64,000 nt of DNA, taken from the NCBI GenBank assembly GCA_030690165.1, contig JAUYHF010000006.1, positions 29,848 through 93,847 of the forward strand, in the 5' to 3' direction. Source of the DNA: Deltaproteobacteria bacterium (GTDB lineage Bacteria > Desulfobacterota > GWC2-55-46 > UBA9637). The notes beneath the pieces are model-generated. The model was not told the origin of the DNA. It saw only the letters and a program-made list of their open reading frames with translations, and did not search any database. A program made the translations under genes and the position numbers. Shown here one piece after another: positions 6,759 to 15,047 of the stretch. Each line of letters begins with the position of its first letter. Position 1 is the stretch's first letter.

Positions 6759-8800
6759 TGTCCTTTCAACGCCTCCGCTATTTTTTGTTTAACAAGGTCA
6801 TCTGTTTCCACCTTGAGATGCGTTTCAAGGCAGCTTCTTATAAAATTATCTTTTATGTCAGAGAGGATATCCACAACCTGAGCCCGGACATCCCAGTCTG
6901 TGTGTTCCAGCAAAGATAGTATTTCAGTTGCAGAACCTTTCTTATCAAGCCTTCCAAGGATCTGAGCGGCAACTTTAACCACTTCTGTATCATCGTGTGA
7001 AAGACATTTCACCACCCACGGTTTTATCTCTTCTATAGTTTGATGCCCCTGAATGGCAATCATGGCCATTGCCTCAAGGGCTGCGCAAACAACCATTCCA
7101 TTTTCATCACCCACAAGCCCCTTGACAGCCTTGACCGCATTTTCCGTCCCTATCTTGCCAAGACTTTCCACAGCAGCCGCCTTTACCCATATATCCTCAT
7201 CCGAAAGCAGAAGGAGCAGAGGTTCTGCCGCCTCCTTTGACCTTATACTGCCAAGGACCCTGGCAGCAACAAACCTTACCTCTCTGTCTTCATCGGCAAG
7301 GGCAAGGATAATATCCTGAACATACCGACCCTCTCCTCTTTCCCCAAGGGCATGAACAGCGGCCTTTCTCACAAGAGGACTGTCATCCTTTATGGCCAGC
7401 CTTATACTTTCAACATTTTCTATCCCGCCAATCCTGCCAAGCACAATAATTGCCTTCTCTCTTACATAAGGGTTATCTGCTGAAAGCAGGGGCAAAATTC
7501 TGGAAAGGATAGCTTTATACGAACCTTTGGCAAGGAGGCAAAGGGCGTTTACCGCGGCATTTCTTACATCATCAAATTCATCCTGAAGCAGGCCTATAAT
7601 CTGGGTTGCCGCCTTTTCAGGATCAATCTTTCCAATGGCCGCGGCAGCGCTGCTGCGCACATGGCCATAATCATCTTTTATGGCAAGAACAAGTATATTC
7701 TCTGCCTTCCTGTTTCCAATCTCTCCGAGTATATCGCACAATAATGCCCTGACCTTTTCTTCCTGAAGAGGATAAGAATCTATAATTACATCCAATCCCT
7801 CATCTCCTAATTTTATTAAAGCCTCTTTTGCCTCACCGGCTGTTTCATCAAAACGCAGGAACCTGATTAAAGGCCTGACAGCCTCTATCTTCCCGGTTAA
7901 TCCAAGAATAAAAACAGCCCCTTTTCTTACATTCAGGTCATGGCTTTCCAGCGAAGCGGCAATCTTTTCAATAACAGGAGAGGGAAGGATTGAGATTTGA
8001 GATTTGAGATTTGAAATCAGCAAGGATGCGGCAAGCCTTTTTACGGCCACAATAGCAGCCTCTCTGGTTGATTGGGAGTTTTCTTTTAAACCGTCTATAA
8101 GATAAGGCACGGCCTCTATCCCGCCCACCTTGCCGATAAGGTCATATGCTGCCCTTTTCAAAAGTCTTTCCTTTAAGGCATTGTATACCCCGCTCATGGG
8201 AATAGACCTGCCGATATTTCCCAGCGCCTCAAGGGTTGTAAACTTCAGCGCCATGTCCCCTTTTTCCAATATGTCCAGGAGCGACTGAACAGCTTTATAA
8301 TTCCCTATCTTTCCCAATCCCTCTATCGCAGAAAGCCTGACATTTTCGTCAGGATCCTCTGTGGCCATTATCAAGGCATCCGCAATAATCTCTGCTGTAT
8401 CATCGCCTTTATTTGTCCCTATATCTCCAAGGACATCCGTAATAAATTTTCTGACATCATGGTCTCTGTCATTTAAATTTTGAATAAGACATGGAACAGC
8501 ATTTCTGCCAAGTCTTGTCAAACACTCTACAGCAGAGTTCCTTAAACCTGCGTTATCTTCAGAATGCAGGACATCTATCATAAGAGGCGCTATGGAAGAA
8601 ACTGCTGCGGCGTTTCCCTGAAATGAAAGAGCCGCATTAACAGCGTCCTTTCTAACCCTCCAACTTATATCTCCCATAGCCTTCTTAAGAAGCGGCAATA
8701 TCCCAGGCTCAAATGCAATATCAAGGAGACCCTCTATCACCTGTCTCCTTGTCTCTTCATCCGGGCTGTCCAATCTTTCTATTAATTCGTCTATCAACAT
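6755..8800 (-). CDS. Large HEAT-repeat protein of the chemosensory cluster
   Basis: About 681 residues, almost wholly PBS-lyase/HEAT-type repeats of about 31 residues (recurring VRxxAAxALGxIG, for example VRKAAVHALGERG, VRSSAAAAIGKID, VRLSAIEGLGKIG), roughly 18-20 of them, with no catalytic domain or membrane segment. Such alpha-solenoids are binding scaffolds. Start set at the ATG at 8800, just after the TGA of the preceding gene; a TTG at 8815 would give an 11-base overlap. One repeat near residue 275 contains an in-frame tandem DNA repeat (ISNLKSQIS), tolerated inside the solenoid. Position before cheR suggests it binds receptor or kinase components, which is inference. Confidence 0.92.
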   Translation of the reverse strand: MLIDELIERLDSPDEETRRQVIEGLLDIAFEPGILPLLKKAMGDISWRVRKDAVNAALSFQGNAAAVSSIAPLMIDVLHSEDNAGLRNSAVECLTRLGRNAVPCLIQNLNDRDHDVRKFITDVLGDIGTNKGDDTAEIIADALIMATEDPDENVRLSAIEGLGKIGNYKAVQSLLDILEKGDMALKFTTLEALGNIGRSIPMSGVYNALKERLLKRAAYDLIGKVGGIEAVPYLIDGLKENSQSTREAAIVAVKRLAASLLISNLKSQISILPSPVIEKIAASLESHDLNVRKGAVFILGLTGKIEAVRPLIRFLRFDETAGEAKEALIKLGDEGLDVIIDSYPLQEEKVRALLCDILGEIGNRKAENILVLAIKDDYGHVRSSAAAAIGKIDPEKAATQIIGLLQDEFDDVRNAAVNALCLLAKGSYKAILSRILPLLSADNPYVREKAIIVLGRIGGIENVESIRLAIKDDSPLVRKAAVHALGERGEGRYVQDIILALADEDREVRFVAARVLGSIRSKEAAEPLLLLLSDEDIWVKAAAVESLGKIGTENAVKAVKGLVGDENGMVVCAALEAMAMIAIQGHQTIEEIKPWVVKCLSHDDTEVVKVAAQILGRLDKKGSATEILSLLEHTDWDVRAQVVDILSDIKDNFIRSCLETHLKVETDDLVKQKIAEALKGQ
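7988..8018. repeat. Tandem GAGATTT repeat inside the HEAT gene
   Basis: Three to four units of the 7-base word GAGATTT, in frame, encoding ISNLKSQIS within one HEAT unit. Confidence 0.8.
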
Positions 8801-8804
8801 TGCG

Positions 8805-9701
8805 TCACACGCCAATCTCTTTCCTCATTTTTGCTATAAGCTCTTCAAAGGCATTTTTCAGATAGGATGTGCCTTTGCGCACATCAGCAGGCACCCTTTT
8901 GGCATAATAGGCCTGGCCTTCCTTTATATCAGTTTTCAGAAGTTCCAGGAGATTGCCGTTTCTCAGGCCGCTCTCTACAGCCTCCTGATTGTAGAGGATT
9001 ATATCCGACATAATAATCCTTGCCAGACGTTTGGCCTCTTCATGGGCGCTGTCTTTGCCGCCTTTCTCAGGTATTTTGACCTTAATATCTTGAGCTGCTA
9101 TATCCTTTATCTTATCAGAAAGCCTTTCTTCATAAATCACAACAGCCTCAAAGTCGGCCTTTAAAAGAGGTCTCGGAATATTATAATCTCTCCCCAAAAG
9201 CTTATTTATCTTGGGCACAAGATCGTCAGGTATGTGATGCATCTCAATATAATCATCCGCGCCGTAGATTGATGTTGGCATCCTCTTATATCTGGTCTTG
9301 TCATAAATAGAGGCAAGAAGAATGACCTTAATATGCTTCAGCCTTTCATTATTCTTTATAAAATCGCATATCTCAAAGCCGTACATCCCTGAGAGGGCGA
9401 CATCTACAAGGGCTATATGGGGGGGCATATTTATTTCTAAAAACTGCAGCGCCTCTATGCCGTCCTTGGCAAGGACAACCTCAAAACCGCGGCCGGAGAG
9501 AAAATCTTTAATGGCAGAACAAAAATGCGGGTTGGCATTGGCAACCAGCACCTTGTCCCTTGTTTGCTCTTCTGCAGACGGTCTGGATTTTATAAGGAAT
9601 GGCCTTTTGCAGCTATTACATATAATCCTTTCACCGGCTTGAGTTATACCGGTTGGTTCAAATGTATTAGGCGCCTTGCATCCCGGACATTCTATATTCA
9701 T
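8805..9701 (-). CDS. Zinc-ribbon plus degenerate receiver-domain protein
   Basis: 298 residues. N-terminal MJ0042-like zinc ribbon with CPGC (Cys5/Cys8) and CNSC (Cys28/Cys31), then a receiver-like domain about 48-165. Asp100 (ALVDVALSG) matches the phospho-acceptor, but the acidic pair is replaced by VANANP and the conserved Lys-Pro is absent (DDYIEMHHIP), so phosphorylation is doubtful. The C-terminal third is helical with no family I recognise. A GGAG site six bases before the ATG supports the start. It is downstream of the receptor gene and directly upstream of the HEAT gene. Probably a phosphorylation-independent adaptor; that is inference. Confidence 0.85.
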   Translation of the reverse strand: MNIECPGCKAPNTFEPTGITQAGERIICNSCKRPFLIKSRPSAEEQTRDKVLVANANPHFCSAIKDFLSGRGFEVVLAKDGIEALQFLEINMPPHIALVDVALSGMYGFEICDFIKNNERLKHIKVILLASIYDKTRYKRMPTSIYGADDYIEMHHIPDDLVPKINKLLGRDYNIPRPLLKADFEAVVIYEERLSDKIKDIAAQDIKVKIPEKGGKDSAHEEAKRLARIIMSDIILYNQEAVESGLRNGNLLELLKTDIKEGQAYYAKRVPADVRKGTSYLKNAFEELIAKMRKEIGV

Positions 9702-9720
9702 TATTGCTCCCTAAATTTAT

Positions 9721-9743
9721 GGTTCAATTTACAAAATTGAACC
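9721..9743. repeat. Perfect palindrome between receptor gene and zinc-ribbon gene
   Basis: Ten-base arms GGTTCAATTT and AAATTGAACC around a three-base loop. No T-run follows on either side, so it is more like the other palindromic repeats here than a terminator. Confidence 0.85.
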
Positions 9744-9767
9744 AACAACAGCAAGGCCGCCATTTTT

Positions 9768-11213
9768 TTATACCTCTCTGCCTGAATCCCCAAGCTTAAA
9801 CTTCTCCAATTCCTGCTTAAGGTTATCCATCTCATTTTTGAGCATGGAAGCCATATCTTCCAGCATTCGCGCATTTTCCATGCCTTTTGTTGCTCTGGTG
9901 GTTATCTCTATAACAGCGGCGGATATCCTCTGGCTCTCACTTTCCTGACGGGACGAGACAACATTTATCTCCTCTACACTCTTCATCATATTTTCTGTAT
10001 TTGATGCGATAATCTTGCTCCCCTGCGCCTGCTCGGTAGTAGCCTTTTTTATCTGCGAGGCAAGTTCTCTCATCTTTTCAACTGCCTTGACTACCTGAGC
10101 TGTGCCTTGGGATTGCTCATGCGTGGCCATGGCCATCTGGTGGATAGTGTTGGTAATGCTCTCAATATTCTGCATAACTTGTTTAGAGCTGCTGGCCTGT
10201 TCCTTGGTTGCCTTGGCTATCTCAAGGCTCATAGACTGAAATGCCTTGAATCTTCCCGTTATCCCTTTAAACACAAGTGTGGTCTCTGTGGAAAGTTTTT
10301 CCCCTTCCACAACCTTTGCCATTCCCTCCTCAACAGACACAACAGCCCTGTCTATCTGACCCTGAATGCCTGACACAATGCCTGTAATCTCTCTGGTTGA
10401 GGCGGCAGTCCTCTCTGACAACTCCCTTATCTCGTCTGCAACAACGTTGAACCCTTTGCCATGCTCCCCTGCCTGGGCTGCGAGAATCGTGGCATTCAAT
10501 GCCAAAAGGTTGGTCTCCATTGCCACATCGTCAATCACATTCACTATCTTGCCAATCTCCTTTGACCTCCGGCCAAGTTCATCTATAACCGCTGCAAGGC
10601 TATTCACAGATTGCTTTATCTTTTCCATGCCTGCATGGGCAAGCTCTACCGCCTTTACCCCCTTTTCGCCCTCCCCCGCCACTTCATTGGAAAGTTCAAC
10701 GCCCTCTCTGGCATGTTTCTCTATCTCCATGGCTGATGCGTTTATCTGAATAAGGGATGAGGCTGTTTCATCCGCCCCCCTTGAGATATTATCAGCTCCG
10801 GCTGCAACCTCTTTAAGTGAGCTGTCAATCTCTTGTATAGAGGTTGATGTATCCCCCACGGCAACTGTAAGATCAGCCATGCTGCCATCCACCTCTTCAA
10901 CAGACGCAGCCATCTCCAGAATCGAGGAAGATGTATCTTCCGACAATTTCAGGAGCTGCTCCATACCTTTGGCAATATCCTGCGCTATCTTATGAAGCTC
11001 TTCTATTGACGCTGAAACATCTGCCATGGCTGCGGTCTGATCCTCTGAACCCTTTTTTATGCTGAATACGCCTTCTGCAATCCTTTTCACCGCTGTGTCT
11101 ACATTTGCAGAAGATTCTTTGGTTTTAAGTATAATACCCTTCACTGCTTCATTCATGCCTCTGCCGAGTTCCCCTATCTCATCCATCTTTCCCTTAACAC
11201 CAAACTGCTTCAT
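9768..11213 (-). CDS. Soluble methyl-accepting chemotaxis protein
   Basis: 481-residue receptor made only of helical signalling segments: no signal peptide, no membrane segment and no recognisable ligand domain. The hairpin tip that contacts CheA/CheW is clear (METNLLALNATILAAQAGE and FNVVADEIRELSERT). GGAGGG a few bases before the ATG fixes the start, so it is truly cytoplasmic rather than truncated. This recalls FrzCD of Myxococcus, a cytoplasmic receptor controlling surface motility. The many Ala/Gln/Glu-rich helical turns offer methylation sites for the CheR/CheB of the cluster. What it senses is not visible; input may come through the partner adaptors. Confidence 0.95.
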   Translation of the reverse strand: MKQFGVKGKMDEIGELGRGMNEAVKGIILKTKESSANVDTAVKRIAEGVFSIKKGSEDQTAAMADVSASIEELHKIAQDIAKGMEQLLKLSEDTSSSILEMAASVEEVDGSMADLTVAVGDTSTSIQEIDSSLKEVAAGADNISRGADETASSLIQINASAMEIEKHAREGVELSNEVAGEGEKGVKAVELAHAGMEKIKQSVNSLAAVIDELGRRSKEIGKIVNVIDDVAMETNLLALNATILAAQAGEHGKGFNVVADEIRELSERTAASTREITGIVSGIQGQIDRAVVSVEEGMAKVVEGEKLSTETTLVFKGITGRFKAFQSMSLEIAKATKEQASSSKQVMQNIESITNTIHQMAMATHEQSQGTAQVVKAVEKMRELASQIKKATTEQAQGSKIIASNTENMMKSVEEINVVSSRQESESQRISAAVIEITTRATKGMENARMLEDMASMLKNEMDNLKQELEKFKLGDSGREV

Positions 11214-11260
11214 AATCCCTCCATCCGCTTAATATTTGTAAATTGAAAATTTCGTTTGCG

Positions 11261-11319
11261 GGAGCAGGTTTGTAACCTGCTCCTGAATATTTCGTCATCT
11301 CACAGGCTGGAAGCCTGTG
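11261..11319. repeat. Two adjacent palindromes between cheW and the receptor gene
   Basis: Arms GGAGCAGGTT and AACCTGCTCC (11261-11283, loop TGT) followed by arms CACAGGCT and AGCCTGTG (11301-11319, loop GGA). Both are short-loop perfect stems of the same style as the other palindromic repeats in the window. The second lies against the TAG stop of cheW. Confidence 0.85.
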
Positions 11320-11322
11320 CCA

Positions 11323-11835
11323 CTATACAGGCGCGATTAGAGATATCTTTTCCTCTGCGGTAAGCATCTTGTCAAGATTTATAACAAACAGCAGTTCTCC
11401 TTTAATATCCGCCATAGCGTCCAGATACTCAGCCTCTGCCCCCTTTACCATCCCCGGCGGCATAAGATGCGTCTTCGACAGCGAAATGATATCTGTAACA
11501 TCGTCAACAACAATACCCACAATTCTATTTTCAAGCTGCGCGATAATAATCCTGGTTCTTGAACTAATATCTGACAGCGCCTCAAATCTTTTCCTTAAAT
11601 CTATAATGGGTATAACCATGCCCCTTAAGTTTATAACACCATCAATAAAGAAAGGCGCCTTTGGCACCGACTGAACCTTTTGATACCGGACAATCTCCTT
11701 TATCTGCATTATATCCAGACCATACGGCTCTGTTCCCAGCTTAAAACAGACCACTTGTATATCTGTTGAATCGACTGCTGTTTGCTCAGTTTTCTGCAAA
11801 ACCTGCTTTTTTTGTATTTTAGTTATACCAGTCAT
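11323..11835 (-). CDS. cheW: CheW-like coupling protein (first copy)
   Basis: 170 residues. After a 28-residue Gln/Lys-rich leader, a single CheW domain: VVCFKLGTEPYGLDIMQIKE, INLRGMVIPIIDLRKRF and GIVVDDVTDIISL are typical. CheW links CheA to receptor tips. It is 96 bases downstream of a second CheW-like gene; two CheW proteins also occur in the Frz system (FrzA and FrzB). Start at 11835; a second ATG is not obvious, and no strong ribosome site is seen. It is intact. Assignment as CheW rather than CheV is clear because there is no receiver domain. Confidence 0.95.
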   Translation of the reverse strand: MTGITKIQKKQVLQKTEQTAVDSTDIQVVCFKLGTEPYGLDIMQIKEIVRYQKVQSVPKAPFFIDGVINLRGMVIPIIDLRKRFEALSDISSRTRIIIAQLENRIVGIVVDDVTDIISLSKTHLMPPGMVKGAEAEYLDAMADIKGELLFVINLDKMLTAEEKISLIAPV

Positions 11836-11931
11836 TTGTCGCTGCGCTCCATTGTAAAATGAAGATTGGAAATTGCAAATTTAAAGTTTATATTCTTTTA
11901 TTTTGCAATCTGCAATTTGCAATTATTAAAT

Positions 11932-12471
11932 TTAAACATCTTCCATCTTAATCAGCATCGGGAGATTAAGCAGGATAATTAGCCTGTCTTTATGATGGAC
12001 AACACCCCGTATAAATTCACCACCCGCCTCTTGCTGAATAGTGGATGTTGATTCTATATCATTTGGATTAACCCTGACAACACCCATTATCCTGTCAACT
12101 ATCAAGCCAATCTTTATATCCGTATGAGAGGCAACTATCATCCTATTTTCAGGGCTTATATCTTTTTCCTTTAATCCAAGCCGTTTCTGCATGCTTATAA
12201 CAGGGATTATCTCGCCTCTTAAAGATATTATGCCTGCAATAAAAAACAGCGCATGCGGCATCTCGGTTATTTCTCTCATCTTAATCACTTCCGATGTCTC
12301 GCTTAATTCCAGCGCATATTCTTCGTCGTCCACAATAAAGGAGAGAAGCTGAAGCAGTTCTCCCTCTCCTTTCTTCTCTATATTCTTTTTATAAAACTCA
12401 TCTGCCGTAGGCGCCATGTAGAGTTGGGATTCTTGAGTCTGAATTTGAGAGTTTTTTCTTATGTCCAGCAT
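11932..12471 (-). CDS. cheW: CheW-like coupling protein (second copy)
   Basis: 179 residues: about 38 residues of polar leader, then a CheW domain (LLSFIVDDEEYALELSETSE, ISLRGEIIPVISMQKRL, IGLIVDRIMGVVRV). It diverges clearly from the copy at 11323-11835 in the leader and core, so this is not a recent duplication. It follows cheA, separated by 86 bases that form a long inverted repeat. The likely role is to couple the CheA dimer to the soluble receptor, or to form a CheW ring with the other copy. No residue suggests loss of function. Confidence 0.93.
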   Translation of the reverse strand: MLDIRKNSQIQTQESQLYMAPTADEFYKKNIEKKGEGELLQLLSFIVDDEEYALELSETSEVIKMREITEMPHALFFIAGIISLRGEIIPVISMQKRLGLKEKDISPENRMIVASHTDIKIGLIVDRIMGVVRVNPNDIESTSTIQQEAGGEFIRGVVHHKDRLIILLNLPMLIKMEDV

Positions 12472-12484
12472 AAATAATCCTTTT

Positions 12485-12554
12485 AAAGAGTCAGAGAGTC
12501 AGAGAATCAGAGTAAAAACTGCGGCTCTATGACCCTTTGACTCTCTGACTCTTT
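12485..12554. repeat. Large inverted repeat of GAGTCAGA words after cheA
   Basis: Perfect 16-base arms at 12485-12500 and 12539-12554 (AAAGAGTCAGAGAGTC and its complement), 38 bases apart. The arms are made of GAGTCAGA words. It fills the gap between cheA and the second cheW and could fold in the mRNA. Confidence 0.85.
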
Positions 12555-12557
12555 CTT

Positions 12558-14582
12558 TCACGCTGCCCTTTCGCTCGTCCCTTTGCCCACAACAGTTATG
12601 ATTCCGGCAATATCAACAACTAAAAGCGTTCCCATATCTCCAATATCTGTAGCGCCGGCAATACCACTAACCTTAAGAAGTTTGCCCAGAGACTTGATAA
12701 CCACGTCCTGCTGCGAGATTATGCTGTCAACCAATATGCACAGCATGTAATCCGCAATGCCGACAATTATGCCGCGCATCTCCGCTTTTTCTTTTATCTT
12801 AATCCCAGGATGTAAAAACTGCTCCAACCTCAAAACGGGAATGGTTTTCTCCCGCAGCACAAATACCTCTTTCTTTTCCATTGTCTTTATATCCGACGGA
12901 CGGATATTCAATATCTCAAGAACCCCGTTAAGCGGTATAACGTATCTCTTTGTGCCTGCCGCTATTACAAGCGCCTGTATAATGGCCATGGTAATAGGAA
13001 GAGTTAGGATAATCCTTGCCCCCTTTCCCTCCGCAGTGTCTATATCAACTGTTCCGCTCAGACGGGTTATATTTTCCTTTACCACATCCATACCAACCCC
13101 TCTCCCGGAAACCTCGCTAATCTCGTCTTTTGTAGAAAACCCATGAATAAATATGAATTCAAGCAGGCTCTGCCTTGAAAGGGTATTGGAAGACGGCTCA
13201 TCTGTAAGCCCTCTTTCTACAGCCTTTCTTCTTACAGCCTCTATATCTATTCCCTTGCCGTTATCGGCAACCTCAATTACAACATGGTTTCCTTGCGGAT
13301 ATGCCTTGAGATTGATTGTGCCGGCCCTTGGCTTGCCCGCCTTTTCTCTCTCTGCCGGGGGTTCTATACCGTGGTCAATGGCGTTCCTGATTATGTGCAT
13401 CAATGGGTCTGCCAGATCCTCTATAATCAATTTATCCAGTTCTGTATCTCCGCCTGTTTGGACAAGCTCAACCTCTTTGCCTGTTTCCTTAGAGAGCTTC
13501 CTTATTACCCTTGTAAATTTGTCAAAAAGCTGATGAATGGGCACCATCCTGACCTCTATCATGCTCTCCTGAAGTTCCTTCAATCTCTTTTCAAGGTTCT
13601 TGTCAATCTTGGAAAGTTCAATTGCGGTTCCTGTAAATCCCATTTCAAGCCGCAGCTTATTTACAATCTGAGATATGGACGCCTTTAACTGTGAGAGCTC
13701 GCCGACGGTATTCATTATGCCGTCAAGTTTCTTTATATCCACACGCACGGTATTGCTGACGCTTCTGAGTGTGGTCTCTTCCATCTTTGTCTCTAATAAA
13801 ATTTCCGCCCCTGCCCTGTCTCCGGCGCCCTCCTGTATAAGATGCCCTCGCACAATCTTTATAGCAAGATTGCGTCCCTTGAGCGTATCTTCAACAAATT
13901 CCGCGCCCATGTGCGTGCCAAACAGGATATCAAAATGCAGCGCATCTTTATTTGTGCCTGTGGAAGGGAGCGTGGCTATAACCTCTCCAACGGATTTAAG
14001 AAAATCTGTAAGCTCAACTAACCCTTCATCAAAGACAGTCAACGTGAATTCCGCGCCTACGAGAAGAAGGGCGTTCCCGGCCTTTATATTTTCGTTAAGC
14101 CTGTGCTCTTCATACTCGGTAAGCACGGCAAGAATGCCTTTATCAATATCTATATCCCCTGAAGACCCTGATACGGCCGGAAGTGAAGAACCTGTAAGCC
14201 GTTCAAATTTTGCTATCATAGCGTCAACCTTGCCCATTCCAAACTCTTCATTTTTACCCTTTACCACCACCATTTCATTTATCAGGTCAACAGCTTCAAA
14301 CAGGGCATTCACAATCTCGTGTTTAATGGAGAGCTTTCCCATCCGCAGGGAATCAAACATATCTTCCATCTTATGGGTCAGTATTGCCATCTCTGCAAAA
14401 CCAAACATGCCGGATATGCCTTTGAGCGTATGCGCGGAGCGGAAGATGCTGTTAAGGATATCAGGTTCAACATGTCCGACATCAACCCCTTCCCCAAGCT
14501 TTGAGAGGTTGTTCGTCAATTCACCAATGATATCCTCTACCTCTGCCAGAAATTCATTAATATCCATTTTAGATTCGGTCAT
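12558..14582 (-). CDS. cheA: CheA chemosensory histidine kinase
   Basis: 674 residues with normal domain order: HPt with phospho-His51 (FRSAHTLKGISGMFGF), linker/P2-like region about 140-265, dimerisation P3 about 275-345, ATPase about 350-535 (N box RNAIDHG with Asn400; G boxes VADNGKGID and GRGVGMDVV), and a C-terminal CheW-like regulatory domain. It phosphorylates the receivers encoded nearby. All catalytic motifs are intact. It follows the cheY at 14664-15044 by 81 bases containing a mirrored palindrome pair. There is no C-terminal receiver, so it differs from FrzE and resembles standard CheA. Confidence 0.98.
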   Translation of the reverse strand: MTESKMDINEFLAEVEDIIGELTNNLSKLGEGVDVGHVEPDILNSIFRSAHTLKGISGMFGFAEMAILTHKMEDMFDSLRMGKLSIKHEIVNALFEAVDLINEMVVVKGKNEEFGMGKVDAMIAKFERLTGSSLPAVSGSSGDIDIDKGILAVLTEYEEHRLNENIKAGNALLLVGAEFTLTVFDEGLVELTDFLKSVGEVIATLPSTGTNKDALHFDILFGTHMGAEFVEDTLKGRNLAIKIVRGHLIQEGAGDRAGAEILLETKMEETTLRSVSNTVRVDIKKLDGIMNTVGELSQLKASISQIVNKLRLEMGFTGTAIELSKIDKNLEKRLKELQESMIEVRMVPIHQLFDKFTRVIRKLSKETGKEVELVQTGGDTELDKLIIEDLADPLMHIIRNAIDHGIEPPAEREKAGKPRAGTINLKAYPQGNHVVIEVADNGKGIDIEAVRRKAVERGLTDEPSSNTLSRQSLLEFIFIHGFSTKDEISEVSGRGVGMDVVKENITRLSGTVDIDTAEGKGARIILTLPITMAIIQALVIAAGTKRYVIPLNGVLEILNIRPSDIKTMEKKEVFVLREKTIPVLRLEQFLHPGIKIKEKAEMRGIIVGIADYMLCILVDSIISQQDVVIKSLGKLLKVSGIAGATDIGDMGTLLVVDIAGIITVVGKGTSERAA

Positions 14583-14601
14583 AGTATTTACCTCATTCTA
14601 T

Positions 14602-14650
14602 CAAACCTAAAGGTTTGAGCTACACATGTAACTCAAGGCTTTAGCCTTGA
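14602..14650. repeat. Mirrored palindrome pair between cheY and cheA
   Basis: Unit B: arms CAAACCT and AGGTTTG (14602-14617) then GCTAC. Unit A: GTAAC then arms TCAAGGCT and AGCCTTGA (14633-14650). The feet face each other (GCTAC and GTAAC separated by ACAT). The same two units, in the opposite order, occur at 58701-58754. Confidence 0.85.
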
Positions 14651-14663
14651 AGACCTTGCCCTA

Positions 14664-15044
14664 TTACCTTTCACCTATTTTTAGATATTTCTTCACTAAT
14701 CTCTGAAGTTCCTCTGGATTAAATGGCTTTACCAGATATTCGTCGGCGCCAAGGGAAAGTCCCTTTTCTTTATCCCTTTTACTCCCCTCTGTAGTAATAA
14801 TAATAAGGGGAATATGTTTGTAGTTCTGGTTTTTCTTTACAAAACTTACCAATTCCAGGCCGTTTATGTCAGGCATATTTATATCTGTAATGATCAGATC
14901 AAAGGAATGATGGGGAAGGAGTTTCAGCGCCTCAAAACCGCTATTTGACTCAAATATTTCCAGGCCGTCTATAACCTCCACAGTGGATGTTATCATGGCG
15001 CGGGTGGTCGATGAATCCTCAACAATGAGTATTTTTACTGACAA
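14664..15044 (-). CDS. cheY: CheY-like response regulator (second copy)
   Basis: 126-residue receiver. Glu9/Asp10 form the acidic pocket, Asp54 is the phospho-acceptor (ITDINMPDINGLE), Thr84/Thr85 and Lys106 (YLVKP) are present. It has an intact phosphorylation site but no output domain. It lies directly upstream of cheA and three bases after the PATAN/GAF gene, the usual position for the primary CheA target. It is similar in style to the receiver at 3410-3784 (both carry ITTEG/VTTEG and SLGA), so the two may be old paralogues with output and sink roles. Confidence 0.95.
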   Translation of the reverse strand: MSVKILIVEDSSTTRAMITSTVEVIDGLEIFESNSGFEALKLLPHHSFDLIITDINMPDINGLELVSFVKKNQNYKHIPLIIITTEGSKRDKEKGLSLGADEYLVKPFNPEELQRLVKKYLKIGER

Positions 15045-15047
15045 GGA

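Noticed and set aside
13675..14610. 311-codon plus-strand open frame opposite cheA
   Set aside because: Composition (Ser/Thr/Pro/Ile-rich) is that of an antisense shadow; cheA motifs are unambiguous.
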